64,000 nucleotides of DNA, from assembly GCF_028583425.1 (NCBI RefSeq), contig NC_072797.1, forward strand, positions 20,866,001 to 20,930,000. The letters are read 5' to 3'. Position numbers and translations under genes: made by a program. Positions 43,498-53,884 of this stretch are shown one piece after another. The DNA comes from Eublepharis macularius (taxonomy: Eukaryota; Chordata; Lepidosauria; Squamata; Eublepharidae). Positions within the stretch are counted from its first letter, which is position 1. Each line of letters opens with the position of its first letter. The notes under the pieces were generated by a model. The model worked only from the letters and a program-made list of their open reading frames with translations, searched no databases and was not told the DNA's origin.

Positions 43498-43725
43498 TAG
43501 GGTTGCCAGCTCCAAGTTGGGAAATTCCTGGAGATCTGGGGGGTGAGACCGGAGAAGCCTGGAGAAAGTGGGTTTTGGGGAGGGAAAGGACCTTGGCATG
43601 GCATAATTCCATAGAGTACGCCCCCCAAAGTAGCCATTTTCTCCGGGTGAATTGATCTCTGTGGCCTGGAGACCAGTTGTAATTCCGGGAGATCTCCAGC
43701 CACTTCCTGGAGGCTGGCAACCCTA
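43498..43725 (+). mobile_element. GTTGCC-type hAT MITE, intact ends
   Basis: The ends are TAGGGTTGCCAGC and GCTGGCAACCCTA, with a perfect 8-bp duplication TCCTCGTA at 43490-43497 and 43726-43733. This copy defines the family also found at 2814, 28517, 45049 and 52810. Confidence 0.92.
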
Positions 43726-43797
43726 TCCTCGTAGCACCTTTTGGTATTCTGGCCAACGAGGGGACACAAAGGCACTGAGGTAATTCATAGGTACTAG

Positions 43798-44065
43798 GCC
43801 AGTTTGGTATACTGGTTAAGAGCAATAAGATTCTAATCTGGAGAACCGGGTTTGAGTCCACACTTGAGTCCACTTTGAGTCCACCCAGCTGCTTGAAGCC
43901 AGCTGGGTGACCTTGGGTCAGTCACAGCTTATCAGAACTCTCTCAGTCCCACCTACCTCACAGGGTGGTCATCGTGAGGAAAATAATAACACTTTGTAAA
44001 CTGCTCTGAGTGGGTGTTAAGTTGTCCTGAAGGGTGGTATATAAATTGAATGTTATGTTATTATT
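43798..44065 (+). repeat. tRNA-derived SINE (family A)
   Basis: Head GCCAGTTTGGTATACTGG. The middle has a short local triplication around ACTTGAGTCCACTTTGAG. The tail is GTGGTATATAAATTGAATG. Confidence 0.82.
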
Positions 44066-44197
44066 ATTTTTTATAAATGTTGTCAATGAATAATTTTAGT
44101 ATTGAATACATGTAAATAACTTTAAATGCATCGGTCAGGTTCAGTCTTGGCTTTGGGAGCATTGGTTCTCCTAAGCTGTGAAATTTTAGGTCCTCTG

Positions 44198-44864
44198 TGT
44201 CATGGCCCAGTCTGAGTGAGGTCTCCTCAGGAGAAGAGGAGCCCTGTGTAGCCAGCCCTAGCCCTGATTCAGCAGAAGCCAGCAATCAGGAGCAACACCT
44301 GCTGGCTGATCAGAGCTTGCAGCCAGCAGCTGAGACACCAGCACCCTCTAGCTCCAACACCACAGGGGAAGCTCAGCCAGGGACTTCTACAGGTGCAGCG
44401 CAGCCAAGAGCCTCCACCCCACCCAGGTTCACCCACGCCCAAGGAACGCCGCAGGCAGCGCCAGAGACTGGAACTGCAGGAGAGACGGCGCAGTGCTCGC
44501 CTCTTGAGCCAACGCCAGCTGCTGGAGAGTGACGATGAGTAGCATCAGGATGGAGCCCCAGCAGCTGGCTGAAAACCACGCCTGGCTATAAGAGCCAGTC
44601 TGGAGGAACTGCCGGGAGTGGAAGCAACGTGTCTACTGCCTGCAACCACTCCGTGTTCTGTGAATCTCGCCCGTGCCTGCTTTTGGACCTGACACTATCA
44701 GTGACTGACCTTGGACTGTGCCTGACCTCGCTCTTGGACTCTGGACTCACTCCTGGCTTTATCTCATGCTCTGACCACCGCTTTCGTTCTTGGAACTCCC
44801 CTTTGACTTTGGCCTTAAGGTTTGGACTTGAACCACCCTGCTTGGGCTAGCCCAGCCCGTGACA
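44198..44864 (+). mobile_element. Putative solo LTR, Gypsy-like (fossil)
   Basis: A 667-bp unit beginning TGTCATGGCCC and ending GCCCGTGACA. It has a TATA-like box (GGCTATAAGAGCC at about 44583-44595). The flanking 5-bp words are CTCTG and CACTG, so one position differs. It is GC-rich in its first half, with an Arg/Glu/Gln-rich coding look that I recall in squamate Gypsy-type LTRs. No partner LTR or internal genes are next to it. Confidence 0.5.
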
Positions 44865-45048
44865 CACTGCACACCTCAAAATTTCTGGTTACGGGTGCCA
44901 CTTGACTTCTCTGAAAATGCCCACTGTGGCTTCTGGAATCTCTTTTGAAACACACTTTTACCATTTTGATGGAGTGAAATGAATCCATTCTTGGGTTTAC
45001 TTCACCAGCATTTGTTTTTAATATTGAACTAGCAGTGGTTGCAGAGTA

Positions 45049-45695
45049 GAGTTTCCAACCTCCAGGTGGAGCCTGAGATCTCCCAGAATTACAGCTGATC
45101 TCCAGATAGGGCTCCCATCCCCCTACCCAGGGCAGGGAATCCCCTGATCCCACCTTTCCCCCTGCCCCCGCACCCATTGACTTGGCCAGTGGGGGGTGCA
45201 CTCCCTGGGGCACCCCCTCCCCAGGTCGTGTGCTCTCGCTGCCACCGCTGCTTGCTTTCACCGCTGATGCCACCATGGCCCCTTTGCTCCAAACGAGAGT
45301 GGGCCACGGCAGTGGTGGCAAGAGCAGGCTGTGGCGAGAGCAGCCCACGCTGGTGAGGACAAGGGCCCCTTTGACCCGGGGTACCCTTTGACCCTCATGT
45401 GATGACATCACTTTCGGAAGTGACGTCATCACATGTGCCGGGAGCATGTGAGCTGTGTGCGCGCCCATGAGGAAGGAAGCACGGGGTAAGTGCCAGCTCC
45501 CATTCCCCTGCTGGGACCTGGGGATCTCCCACTGAGGGACTCCAGGTCCCTGGCAACCCTATCTCCAGATGACAGAAATCAGCTTCCCTTGAGAAAATGG
45601 CTGCTTTGGAGCATGGCGTCTGTGGCATTATACCCTGCTGAGGTCCCTCTCCAGGCTCCAACCTCAAATCACCAGGAATTTCTCAACCTAGAGTT
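45049..45695 (-). mobile_element. GTTGCC-type hAT MITE split by another hAT MITE
   Basis: The left part (45049-45106) and the right part (45570-45695) together match the 43498 element in inverse orientation (CCAACCTCCAGGTGGAGCC on the left; GGAATTTCTCAACCTAGAG on the right). They are separated by the insert at 45107-45561. Confidence 0.8.
45107..45561. mobile_element. hAT MITE nested inside a hAT MITE
   Basis: The ends are TAGGGCTCCCATCCCC and GTCCCTGGCAACCCTA, with a perfect 8-bp duplication TCTCCAGA at 45099-45106 and 45562-45569. The interior has the ATGACATCACTTTCGGAAG hairpin word also present at 3830-4200 and 46530-46888. It is GC-rich and has no real coding frame. Confidence 0.88.
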
Positions 45696-46529
45696 GGCTT
45701 TCCGGTTGCAGAGCTATCGGAAGACTCTGAACATATTTCAGTAGAGTTACCAGTCATGAAATTAAAATTTCGGGTGTCTTGGAGGAGCTGCAGGTGGAGC
45801 CCAGAGCATGTCCAGTGGAGGAGCAGTCGGCCCAGGATATACTTGGGAGAGCACATTGAAGAAAGGCTCATGTTTGGATTGGAATCCTCTGTAAGCAGTC
45901 ATGAAGAAAAATGGGATATAAATATAGAAAGCAAATTAAAAATATCCATTCATTTCTTTTAAGAGCCTTTTCTTTTGTCCTGGAAAGTAGCCCAAAGACC
46001 AAAAAAAAAAATTATCTAGTCAGGTCAGTTTTTTTTTTCTTCTGGTCAACTGGCCACCCTCCAGGTTAGAGAATAGTCCTGGTCTCCCTAATTCCGCCTT
46101 TGATGTTTCAAGAATGCAGTCACTGACCTGGGGACGGCTGAAAAGGTAGTCTAGAATTACCAGTTTCCTTGTATCAAGTGAAGCTGTTGGGTGTGAGTCA
46201 CCTTTGCCTGCTTATGTGGCACACCTGCTTGTTTGTGGTTATTTTTAATGTGTTTTCCACAGTGACTCAGACGGGAGGGAGATAGATCTCAATGTCTTAT
46301 CAAAGATGTTTTTCTGAGCAAGGCAGATAGGAATAGGTGTGAGTGCGCCGGGATTGCTTTAGGGGAGATTTTCGTACTCTGCAGAAATCAAGGTAACATA
46401 AGCTACTTCCTTGTACTGGTATGATAAATATTTCCACTACCTGTCCTCTGACCAAGCCAGTGTCTCTGAGGAAGAGAATGAGGAGCCAGGACCAGGTTCC
46501 CAGGTGCCCACCAGAGGTGGGCAAACTAC

Positions 46530-46888
46530 CAGGGGTTTGCCTCCTTGCCCATCAACCTACCAGTGATTGGTGGGAGTTGACACGTTCCCTGGAGGTCACC
46601 TACCACTGGTAGGCACCCTGAGAACATGCTCAATGCGTGCATTCCCAAGGAGTCATGATGACGTCACTTCTGGGAGTGCTCCCCAAACGTGCCGAATCAG
46701 CCCCGTGCAAAGCATGGGAGCGCTCATGCGTCCACTGTAATGACATCACCACCAGAAGTGACATCATTGTGCATGCACCAAGAGCATGTGTGCTTTGTGT
46801 GCATGTGAGGTACAATACACTGGTGGCATGAGATAAGTGCCAGGTCCCTTCACCTCCCACCGGGAGGGTAGAGGGACATGGCAACCCT
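46530..46888. mobile_element. Related hAT MITE, older copy
   Basis: Shares TGATGACGTCACTTCTGG and AATGACATCACCACCAGAAG with the previous element and ends in GACATGGCAACCCTACC. The left end is less clear. Confidence 0.6.
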
Positions 46889-47213
46889 ACCAATCGCTCA
46901 GTATTGTCTACAATAACCAGCAATAGCTCTCCGTGGCTTCAAATAAAATATGGTGTAATGTTTTACCCCTAAATTCTTGGATTTTATTTCTGTTTGTTGT
47001 TTTTTTAAAGTATCGGTTACTGTGTGTTTAAATACAGGCCTCTGAAGAAAAAATGAGGGGGGCTGGATGGATGAATGGATAGTAGTTGTATGCTAGGGGG
47101 CAGAGTGAACCGCACTTTTAATCAGAGTGCTGAGAGAAAGTGTTCATTCTAGTTAAGTCAGGCAAATAGTGTGGTGCCTGACAGCCTAATTCTGTTCAAG
47201 TCAGGCAAATATT

Positions 47214-47446
47214 AGCCAAGCTACAAGTGACGAATGACACAGGTTGGACTCTTGTCAGCTTCCCTCAAGTTTTGGTGGGAAATGTAGGCATCCTGGTCTT
47301 GCAGCTTGGCTCTCCGACTGCTGTCCAATGGACTTTTCAGCTGTCACTTGTCCAATGTTCCGCCAAGCTGCCTACGTTTCCCATCAAAACTTGAGGGAAG
47401 CTGACAAGTGTCCAACCTGTGTCATTCATCACTTGTAGTTTGGCCC
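47214..47446. mobile_element. Palindromic MITE, second copy of the 1432 family
   Basis: The ends are AGCCAAGCTACAAGTGACG and its near complement CACTTGTAGTTTGGC. The arms share GACACAGGTTGGACTCTTG and TCAAGTTTTGGTGGGAAATG. Here the target duplication is not clear. Confidence 0.7.
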
Positions 47447-48214
47447 ATATATGTGTGCTTCTGGATCAATCTGTGTCTATATGAGAGAGAGATTACTGTA
47501 ACATAGGTATTGGAATCAAGGGTGAATTCACCGTCTAGGTTCTCCTTTCTTAAACTACACCACTTTCTACTCACACACCTTGGTCTAAGCACAACTGTAT
47601 TTATTGTAAGAGAGATAAACAGAACTTGTGATGTCGGATATGGTACTCCCCAGTCCCCGCCCAACCACAAACTCTTTTTCCTTCCCAGACCAAAGGCTCA
47701 CAGTTCCAAGATGAAGGATGGCCTATCGGATCACGGCCTTATTCAGAGTTATCTGGAAGTAGGGTTTTTTTTGTTAATGTCTGTGGTTGCCTTGTAATTG
47801 TAGTTTTGTGCTTGTCCTGTAGCGGAAGCGGATGTCTTCTTGCAGAATGTGGTAATTCACCCCAGTTTTTAAGTTTGAGGTGAGATGAAGAGTAGATGTA
47901 AGAGGTACATTTGTGCCAGAGGAAATAAGAGCTAATGTAAAAAATAGTGTGGGACTCTAACATCCTGTTGAGGAAGTGAGTTTAGTGAAGAAACGGTATA
48001 GAGAAGAAGCATAGAGGAGAAGAAATTAGCTCAGCAGTAAAGTTTTGAATGAGAGTTCAGTAGAACTTAGTTTTATTAAAGGTTCTGCCTGCAGTTTCCT
48101 CAGCTGAAACCTTTTAAGCAAAATTACAGTTACTTGGAAGAAACTCAAAGGCTTGAAAAAGATTCCTCCCGCTATCTTTCATTTTCTACAACCCACCAAG
48201 GTTATAGTGAACGA

Positions 48215-48431
48215 CAGGGCTTTTTTTCAGCTGGAACGCAGTGGAACTGAGTTCAGGAACCTCTTGAAAATGGTCACATGGCTGGTGGCCCCGCCCCCTG
48301 ATCTCCAGACAGAGCGGCGCGGAGGGCAATCTAAACTCCCCTCTGTCTGGAGATCAGGGGGCGGGGCCACCAGCCATGTGACCATTTTCGCCAAGGGCAA
48401 CCCAATCCCTTTTCCCAGAAGAAAAGCCCTG
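48215..48431. mobile_element. CAGGGCTTTTTTTC hAT MITE, copy 4
   Basis: The ends are CAGGGCTTTTTTTC and GAAAAGCCCTG, with flanking 8-bp words GTGAACGA (48207-48214) and GTGAACAA (48432-48439). Arm text AATGGTCACATGGCTGGTGG as in copy 1. Confidence 0.87.
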
Positions 48432-48475
48432 GTGAACAAAGTAACTATATACATTCCTCCTAGAATACAAATTAT

Positions 48476-48680
48476 CCTGACCTGGAGAGCCCAGAGAGCT
48501 TGATCTTGTCAGCTCTCAGAAGTTAAGCAGGGTCGGCCTTGATTAGTAATTGGATGGGAGACCTCCCATGAAGACCAGGCAAGCAATGGCAAACCACCTC
48601 TGTTAGGCTCTTGCCATGAAAACCCCATTAGGGGATCCTGTAGGTCAGCTGTGACTTGGGGGCACTTTCTACTACTCCAC
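48476..48680 (+). repeat. 5S rRNA-derived SINE, copy 2
   Basis: CTTGATCTTGTCAGCTCTCA, AAGTTAAGCAGGGTCGGCCT and GATTAGTAATTGGATGGGAG follow 5S rRNA. Then AAGCAATGGCAAACCACCTC and a BovB-like tail with GTCAGCTGTGACTTGGGGGC. Confidence 0.88.
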
Positions 48681-49472
48681 CAGAATGCAAATTTAGTAGT
48701 GGCTTTTGCTCCACCCAAAAGCTTATATTCCCGAAGCTTAATATTATCTAAGTCAGGCAAGTGGTATGGAAAGTCCTAAGTAGATCTATTTTTGTGTGGA
48801 TGAGAAGAAAGTTTAGTCTGTTAATGAAGATCTGTGTGAAAAATTACTCTGTTTGACTGAGTCTGTGAAAATACCTTTAAGAAGATATAATTAATTCTAG
48901 TTTTATTTAAAGGGAAAAATCCATTTTTACCTCACAACCACCCTCGTGTGCCAACTGTTCTTTCACACTGCCATCTATAACAAGCCTTCCTAATTATCAG
49001 TTAAACAGAGGATGACTAAAGCAAAAGCCTTTAGTGGAAGCAAAAAACTTTTGAGGAGGCAGCAATATACAGGTCACACGGGTGGTGTTCAAACCTCAGA
49101 AGGAAGGTGCACTTCAGGTATAAGCTTGGGTAAAATAGAGAATACCTGAAGCTGTGTGTGTGTGTGGAAATAAAAGGAGTAGGGCCCTCCCGAGATATGT
49201 TTAAGACAATGTAAGGAGGAGCTGAACTAAAGGCCCAGAGGCAAAGGTTGAAATAAACAGAAAATCATTACATATGGTATTTTCCCAGAGCCACTACCTG
49301 AGTCACTATGATTTGGGTTACCTTTGCAAAAAGGTGTTACTACTTTTTTAAAGGCTAGACTGTACAAAACCCTGGTTTGGGTACCAATTGCAGTTTAAAA
49401 GGTTTGCAAAATTGAATGGCTGGAGTTCATGAAACTCCAGCAGTATCGTGGGTGGTCACTTTGCTAAATAAC

Positions 49473-49598
<126 letters not shown>

Positions 49599-50154
49599 CA
49601 GCCAAATACTCCAACAATACTATTCTTTTTCTCTCTTTTTTAAAAAAAACAAGAGAAGAGAAAAACAGTTCGTTACTCAACAGGGACTTCCCTCAGGGCA
49701 GGAAAGAATACATACCCACCGGAGAAATGTATTCTGAGGCGATGATCACTGCAGGAACCTTTGATCCCTTGAGTAAACTTGGTAAGAGAATGATTCAAGT
49801 TCATGTGTTTTGTTAAGAGCGGCCCTCACAGGTCTGTAAGCAAAAGATTTGTTCCTTAAAAGGTAAGCATCGGGAGTTCACTGGTTAGGGGAAAGGCATT
49901 TCAGAAGTATTGGCATGATCCAACCACTTTAAAATCCTATCAGTTTGAATTAGAAGAGTTAGGCACATTCTTAATAGTGCAACACTAAGAATATTTCCCT
50001 GGGAGCAAGCCATACTGAATAGTCCTGAGTAAGGTTAGGGATAGACCGGCTTAGGATTGCTGTAAAAACATCGCTAGTGGAGCAGGAGGTGGCCCATCAG
50101 GCAGAGGGCGGGGTGGGGGGAGCACAAGGCCACAGACCCACAACGTACACACAA

Positions 50155-50305
50155 TCAAAAAGAGTCCAGTAGCACCTTTCAGACTAAGCAATTTTATTGT
50201 AGCATAAGCTTATGCTACAATAAAATTGGTTAGTCTGAAAGGTGCTACTGGACTCTTTTTGATTTTGCTACTACAGACTAACATGGCTAACTCTTCTGGA
50301 TCAAT
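50155..50305. mobile_element. Palindromic retroposon unit, 10-bp target duplication
   Basis: GTACACACAA is duplicated at 50145-50154 and 50306-50315 around a 151-bp unit. GAGTCCAGTAGCACCTTTCA is mirrored by the block ending GGACTC, and GCATAAGCTTATGC is the palindrome centre. The asymmetric tail ACAGACTAACATGGCTAACT lies at the right, as at 16538. Confidence 0.75.
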
Positions 50306-50334
50306 GTACACACAAGCACCTACCTCAATGCATG

Positions 50335-50486
50335 GCTGTTGCCCTTCCACAGATGTTGGATAATGCACTTCCAATGCTTTTTCGTGATCATTTGGAACTG
50401 GGATTCTGTGTGTGAAACAAAAAATCCACTTCCAAAGGATTGCTAAAGTGCATTGGAAGTGCATTATTCAATGTGTGTGGAATTTC
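50335..50486. mobile_element. Palindromic MITE, second copy of the 9790 family
   Basis: Shares GTTGGATAATGCACTTCC and GATCATTTGGAACTGG with the copy at 9790-9939. The outer bases have decayed. Confidence 0.65.
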
Positions 50487-50489
50487 TCT

Positions 50490-51720
50490 AGTGACAACCA
50501 CCAGCTACTCATGGAGGGCTGTCACTGTCCCCTGAAGTGCTGCAAGGCAACCCAAACATTGCTGACCCTGGGACATGGTATTCCTCCACTCGTGCCTCAT
50601 CCCCACGTGCCCATGTGGTCGGAGGGAATATGCCGTGCAGGCCACAAGGTCCACTCCAGGGACTAGGTGGCAGGATCAAGGCCCTACAAGGGACCACACC
50701 AGTTGCAGCATCTGGGGCCAGCTCAGGGCACAGGAGTACCTCGCCAACCTTCCCCCATGGCCCCCAGCCCACCCTCATCTCAGGACATGAAGTCCACCCA
50801 CTGTGATCTTGGCCACACCTGGTCACTCCATGGAGTCCCTGCTACATGACACTGGCTGGGAAGGATGTGGAAGGATGAGGAGATGGAGCCTTCAAGGGAG
50901 GAGGCAATGGAGAACAACATATCGGTGGATTCTGCCCATGCCCCACACAAGCCCATGGCCAGGTCTTGCTTCTACGGTTGACTCACCTCCATCCTTGTCC
51001 ATCCCTGCAGCTGCTGCTGTGGGGACTGGTGTCCCAAGGCTGACCTCCATCTCCTCATGGTTTGTAATCTCAGAATGGGTGGCAGAGGTTTGGCTGGCTG
51101 GGGCAGTATATAAGCACACTGTTGTTACATGCCATGGCTGCTGGCCCAGGATTGGTTGCTCCATGTTGGCATGCCTGCAGAAAAGGCACAGGGTACAGCC
51201 ATGCGCTAGTAAGAGGCACCATCCATGGGGGGAATTAGGTCCACTTCCTTTCCCGCCATTCTGCTCAATTCCCTGAGTGTATGGTTGAGAGGTCACTGTG
51301 CTGCTAAGTCCCCTGCTCATGGAATGGGGTTTATATGGGCTGCTGGGAGTTGCCATTGGCCATGATGAAAGAGGCGGGGTTCTATGGGGGGGGCATGGGT
51401 GCAGGCTGCATTGTCTGTCAGCCTTGTGTGGTCCTCAGGCATGGGCGTGCTGGTGAGGAGGTCACTTTTCTCAGACTGAGTGGGCGCCTATGGGTTACGC
51501 TGGGTATTTGCAGGCATAGCTCTGCACCATTGCTGGTGGGTGGCATTCCCAGGCTGAGGAGGCTTAGGGAGCCAACTAACTCCTGCCACATCCCTGGGTC
51601 CACCCTCTCACTGCCAGTGCTAGTTCTTGGGAATAGCACAGTTCTCGGGCTGCTCTGCTGGCAGATCTTCAGGTTGCACAGCATATCTTGGGGATACACC
51701 AGAGTGGCAGCAAGTTAAGT
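50490..51720. other. GC-richer unassigned stretch
   Basis: About 1.2 kb that is richer in G and C than its neighbours, with several frames of 90-157 codons on both strands. None shows a domain or biased composition that I recognise, and splice signals are not coherent. It could be a decayed transposon. Confidence 0.35.
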
Positions 51721-52809
51721 CCCTGAACTCTTCCCTGCCTCAGAATTGCACTGAAAACACCAAACCACCCACAGACAAATTGGGGTCTCTGCAATCAGAG
51801 GACTCCTCAGGCATGCAGAAAAATAGAAATAATTTCTATTAAACAGAGGAACTGAGTATGCTTCAGGGACATGGAATTTTGAAAGCAGCTGATGTAGTGG
51901 ACTGTCCAGGCTAACCTTTTCCTCTGCTCTAGCCATTATTCATGTATTCATTTATTCCAGGGAGTTCAGAGGTAGTCCTGGAAGTATACATGATTAGGTT
52001 GGTGATGTTTACTGCGTCCTGCGATTTCCTGGTTGCACTGTCATTTTAAAATGTCCTGAAATACAGCCCCTTCAGAAGGGGCCAAGAAGCAGGCGCTAGA
52101 GTTGCCAGCGCCCGCCCCCCCCCCCCCAAATCACCTGGCTAACAGGGAGGAAAAGGAGGGGGAGGCAGGCCAGGAGCCCTGGAACATGCACGCTCCAGAT
52201 AGCTTCCAATGAAATCACTTCTGGTTAAAACCGGAAGTGATGGCATCTCTTTGGGGCCAAGTCACCCCCAAACATAACAAAAACACAAGTAACAAGAACT
52301 GGACCTGCCCCCTCCCTCATCCCTGGGTTTTAAGGTAAGGAGGTAGCAACTCTATCAGGTGCTTAGCTATAGTTTCCCAAACTAAAGCACAGTAACAGCA
52401 GATCTGTTAGGCCTTTTTTTAAAAAAAATTGAAAAGGAAACATTGAGATAGTAAAACAACAAGAGGAAACGACCATGAAAAGGATCAGAGGAAGATACAT
52501 GGGCTCTGCTTGTATGACCTCTTCCTATATGGGTTCTACGGAGCTAAATTGGGAACCGCACTTGAAAGATAAATGTAAGTTAAGACATTCCTTTAAATCA
52601 AAACCTTTCAATAGTCAGAACAGTCAACTAGATTTTATAACCAAACTCATAGGTGCAATAGAGAACAGAAACTTGCAGCAAATAATGTCTATGAATTCAG
52701 AAAAGTAACTGGTTATCTCTTGGTAACACTTTGGTGCATTTAGATATTGCCAGTCTGCTATGTGTGTATAAATACTATTCAATCAAAACTTCTGTTGCGA
52801 GAACAACAA

Positions 52810-52950
52810 GAGCACTATGCATTTCTAAAGGAGGGTGCCCCCTATGGCATTATCGTCCACTGAGGTCTCTCCCCTCCCCAAGCTCTACCCTTTCCAGGCT
52901 CCACCCCCAAAATCTCCAGGAATTTCCAAACCTGGAGCTGGCAACTCTGA
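52810..52950 (-). mobile_element. GTTGCC-type hAT MITE, partial
   Basis: CTCCACCCCCAAAATCTCC, AGGAATTTCCAAACCTGG and AGCTGGCAACTCT are the inverse of the left half of the 43498 element. The other half is missing. Confidence 0.7.
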
Positions 52951-53096
52951 GAGTTAATTATAGATCTACGTGAATGTGCAGCTCACATGGTCAAATGCTT
53001 TCTGGCCTGTACCACTGGAAACTTCAAACGAACTGTCTTTCAAACAAAAACAAATCTTCAGAGCATGTAGAAAATTACACTTTCAAAACTCCAAAT

Positions 53097-53530
53097 CAGG
53101 GCTCATTTCGAGGGGGAACGCGCAGGAACGCAGTTCCAGCAGTTATCCAAAGAGGTCACATGTCAGGTGGCCTTGCCCACCTGACTCTCGGCCATTTTGG
53201 GCCTGTTTCATCCTGGATTGGGGCAAAAACAGCCTGGATCGGGCCTCTGACGGGTGGTGGATCACTCTCCTGTTCAGCATGGCCCAATCCTGACCATTTT
53301 GGGCTCCTTTTTGGCCGTTTTCAGCCCCCTTTTGCCATTTTGGGCCCAATTTCAGTCATGAATGGCCAGGGTTGGGTCCAAAGCAGCCAGGATAGGGGAT
53401 GTCAGGGGGTGGGGCATATGCAAATCAGTTATGCTAATGACACATTTCTGGTGATGTCAAGGGGCATGGCATATGCTAATGAGTTATGCTAATGAGTTCC
53501 TCCAGCTCTTTTTCTACAAAATGACCCCTG
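53097..53530. mobile_element. hAT-like element, distantly related to the CAGGGC family
   Basis: Begins CAGGGCTCATTTCGAGGGG and ends CTACAAAATGACCCCTG, inverted ends. The interior is full of CCATTTTGGGC repeats and ATGCTAATGAGTTATGC. No target duplication survives. Confidence 0.5.
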
Positions 53531-53687
53531 CCTTCTCTCTGTCACAATGTTTTTTTTAAAAAAAAAATTGTGCACACTTTTGCTCCCCTCTCCATACTAG
53601 GATTTAGTTTGCCATGCAAAATTTATCTGGACAAACCACAGAGAAGGTGACAAGTAGAAATGTTGAACACTTTTTTTGTGTTTTAGA

Positions 53688-53874
53688 CAGGGCTTTTTTT
53701 TAGCTGGAACGCGGTGGAACAGAGTTCCGGAACCTCTTGAAAATGGTCACATGGCTGGTGGCCCCACCCCCTGATCTCCAGAGATCAGGGGGCGGGGCCA
53801 CCAGCCATATGACCATTTTCTCCTAGAGCAACCCACTGAGTTCCACCACCTCTTTTCCCAGAAAAAAAGCCCTG
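53688..53874. mobile_element. CAGGGCTTTTTTTT hAT MITE, copy 5
   Basis: A perfect 8-bp duplication GTTTTAGA at 53680-53687 and 53875-53882. The ends are CAGGGCTTTTTTTT and GAAAAAAAGCCCTG. Its interior is the shortest of the palindromic copies. Confidence 0.92.
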
Positions 53875-53884
53875 GTTTTAGATA

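Noticed and set aside
50803-51356. Opposing 157- and 154-codon frames as a possible gene
   Set aside because: Composition on both strands is equally open, no motif is recognisable, and no splice sites or poly(A) signal are coherent with either.
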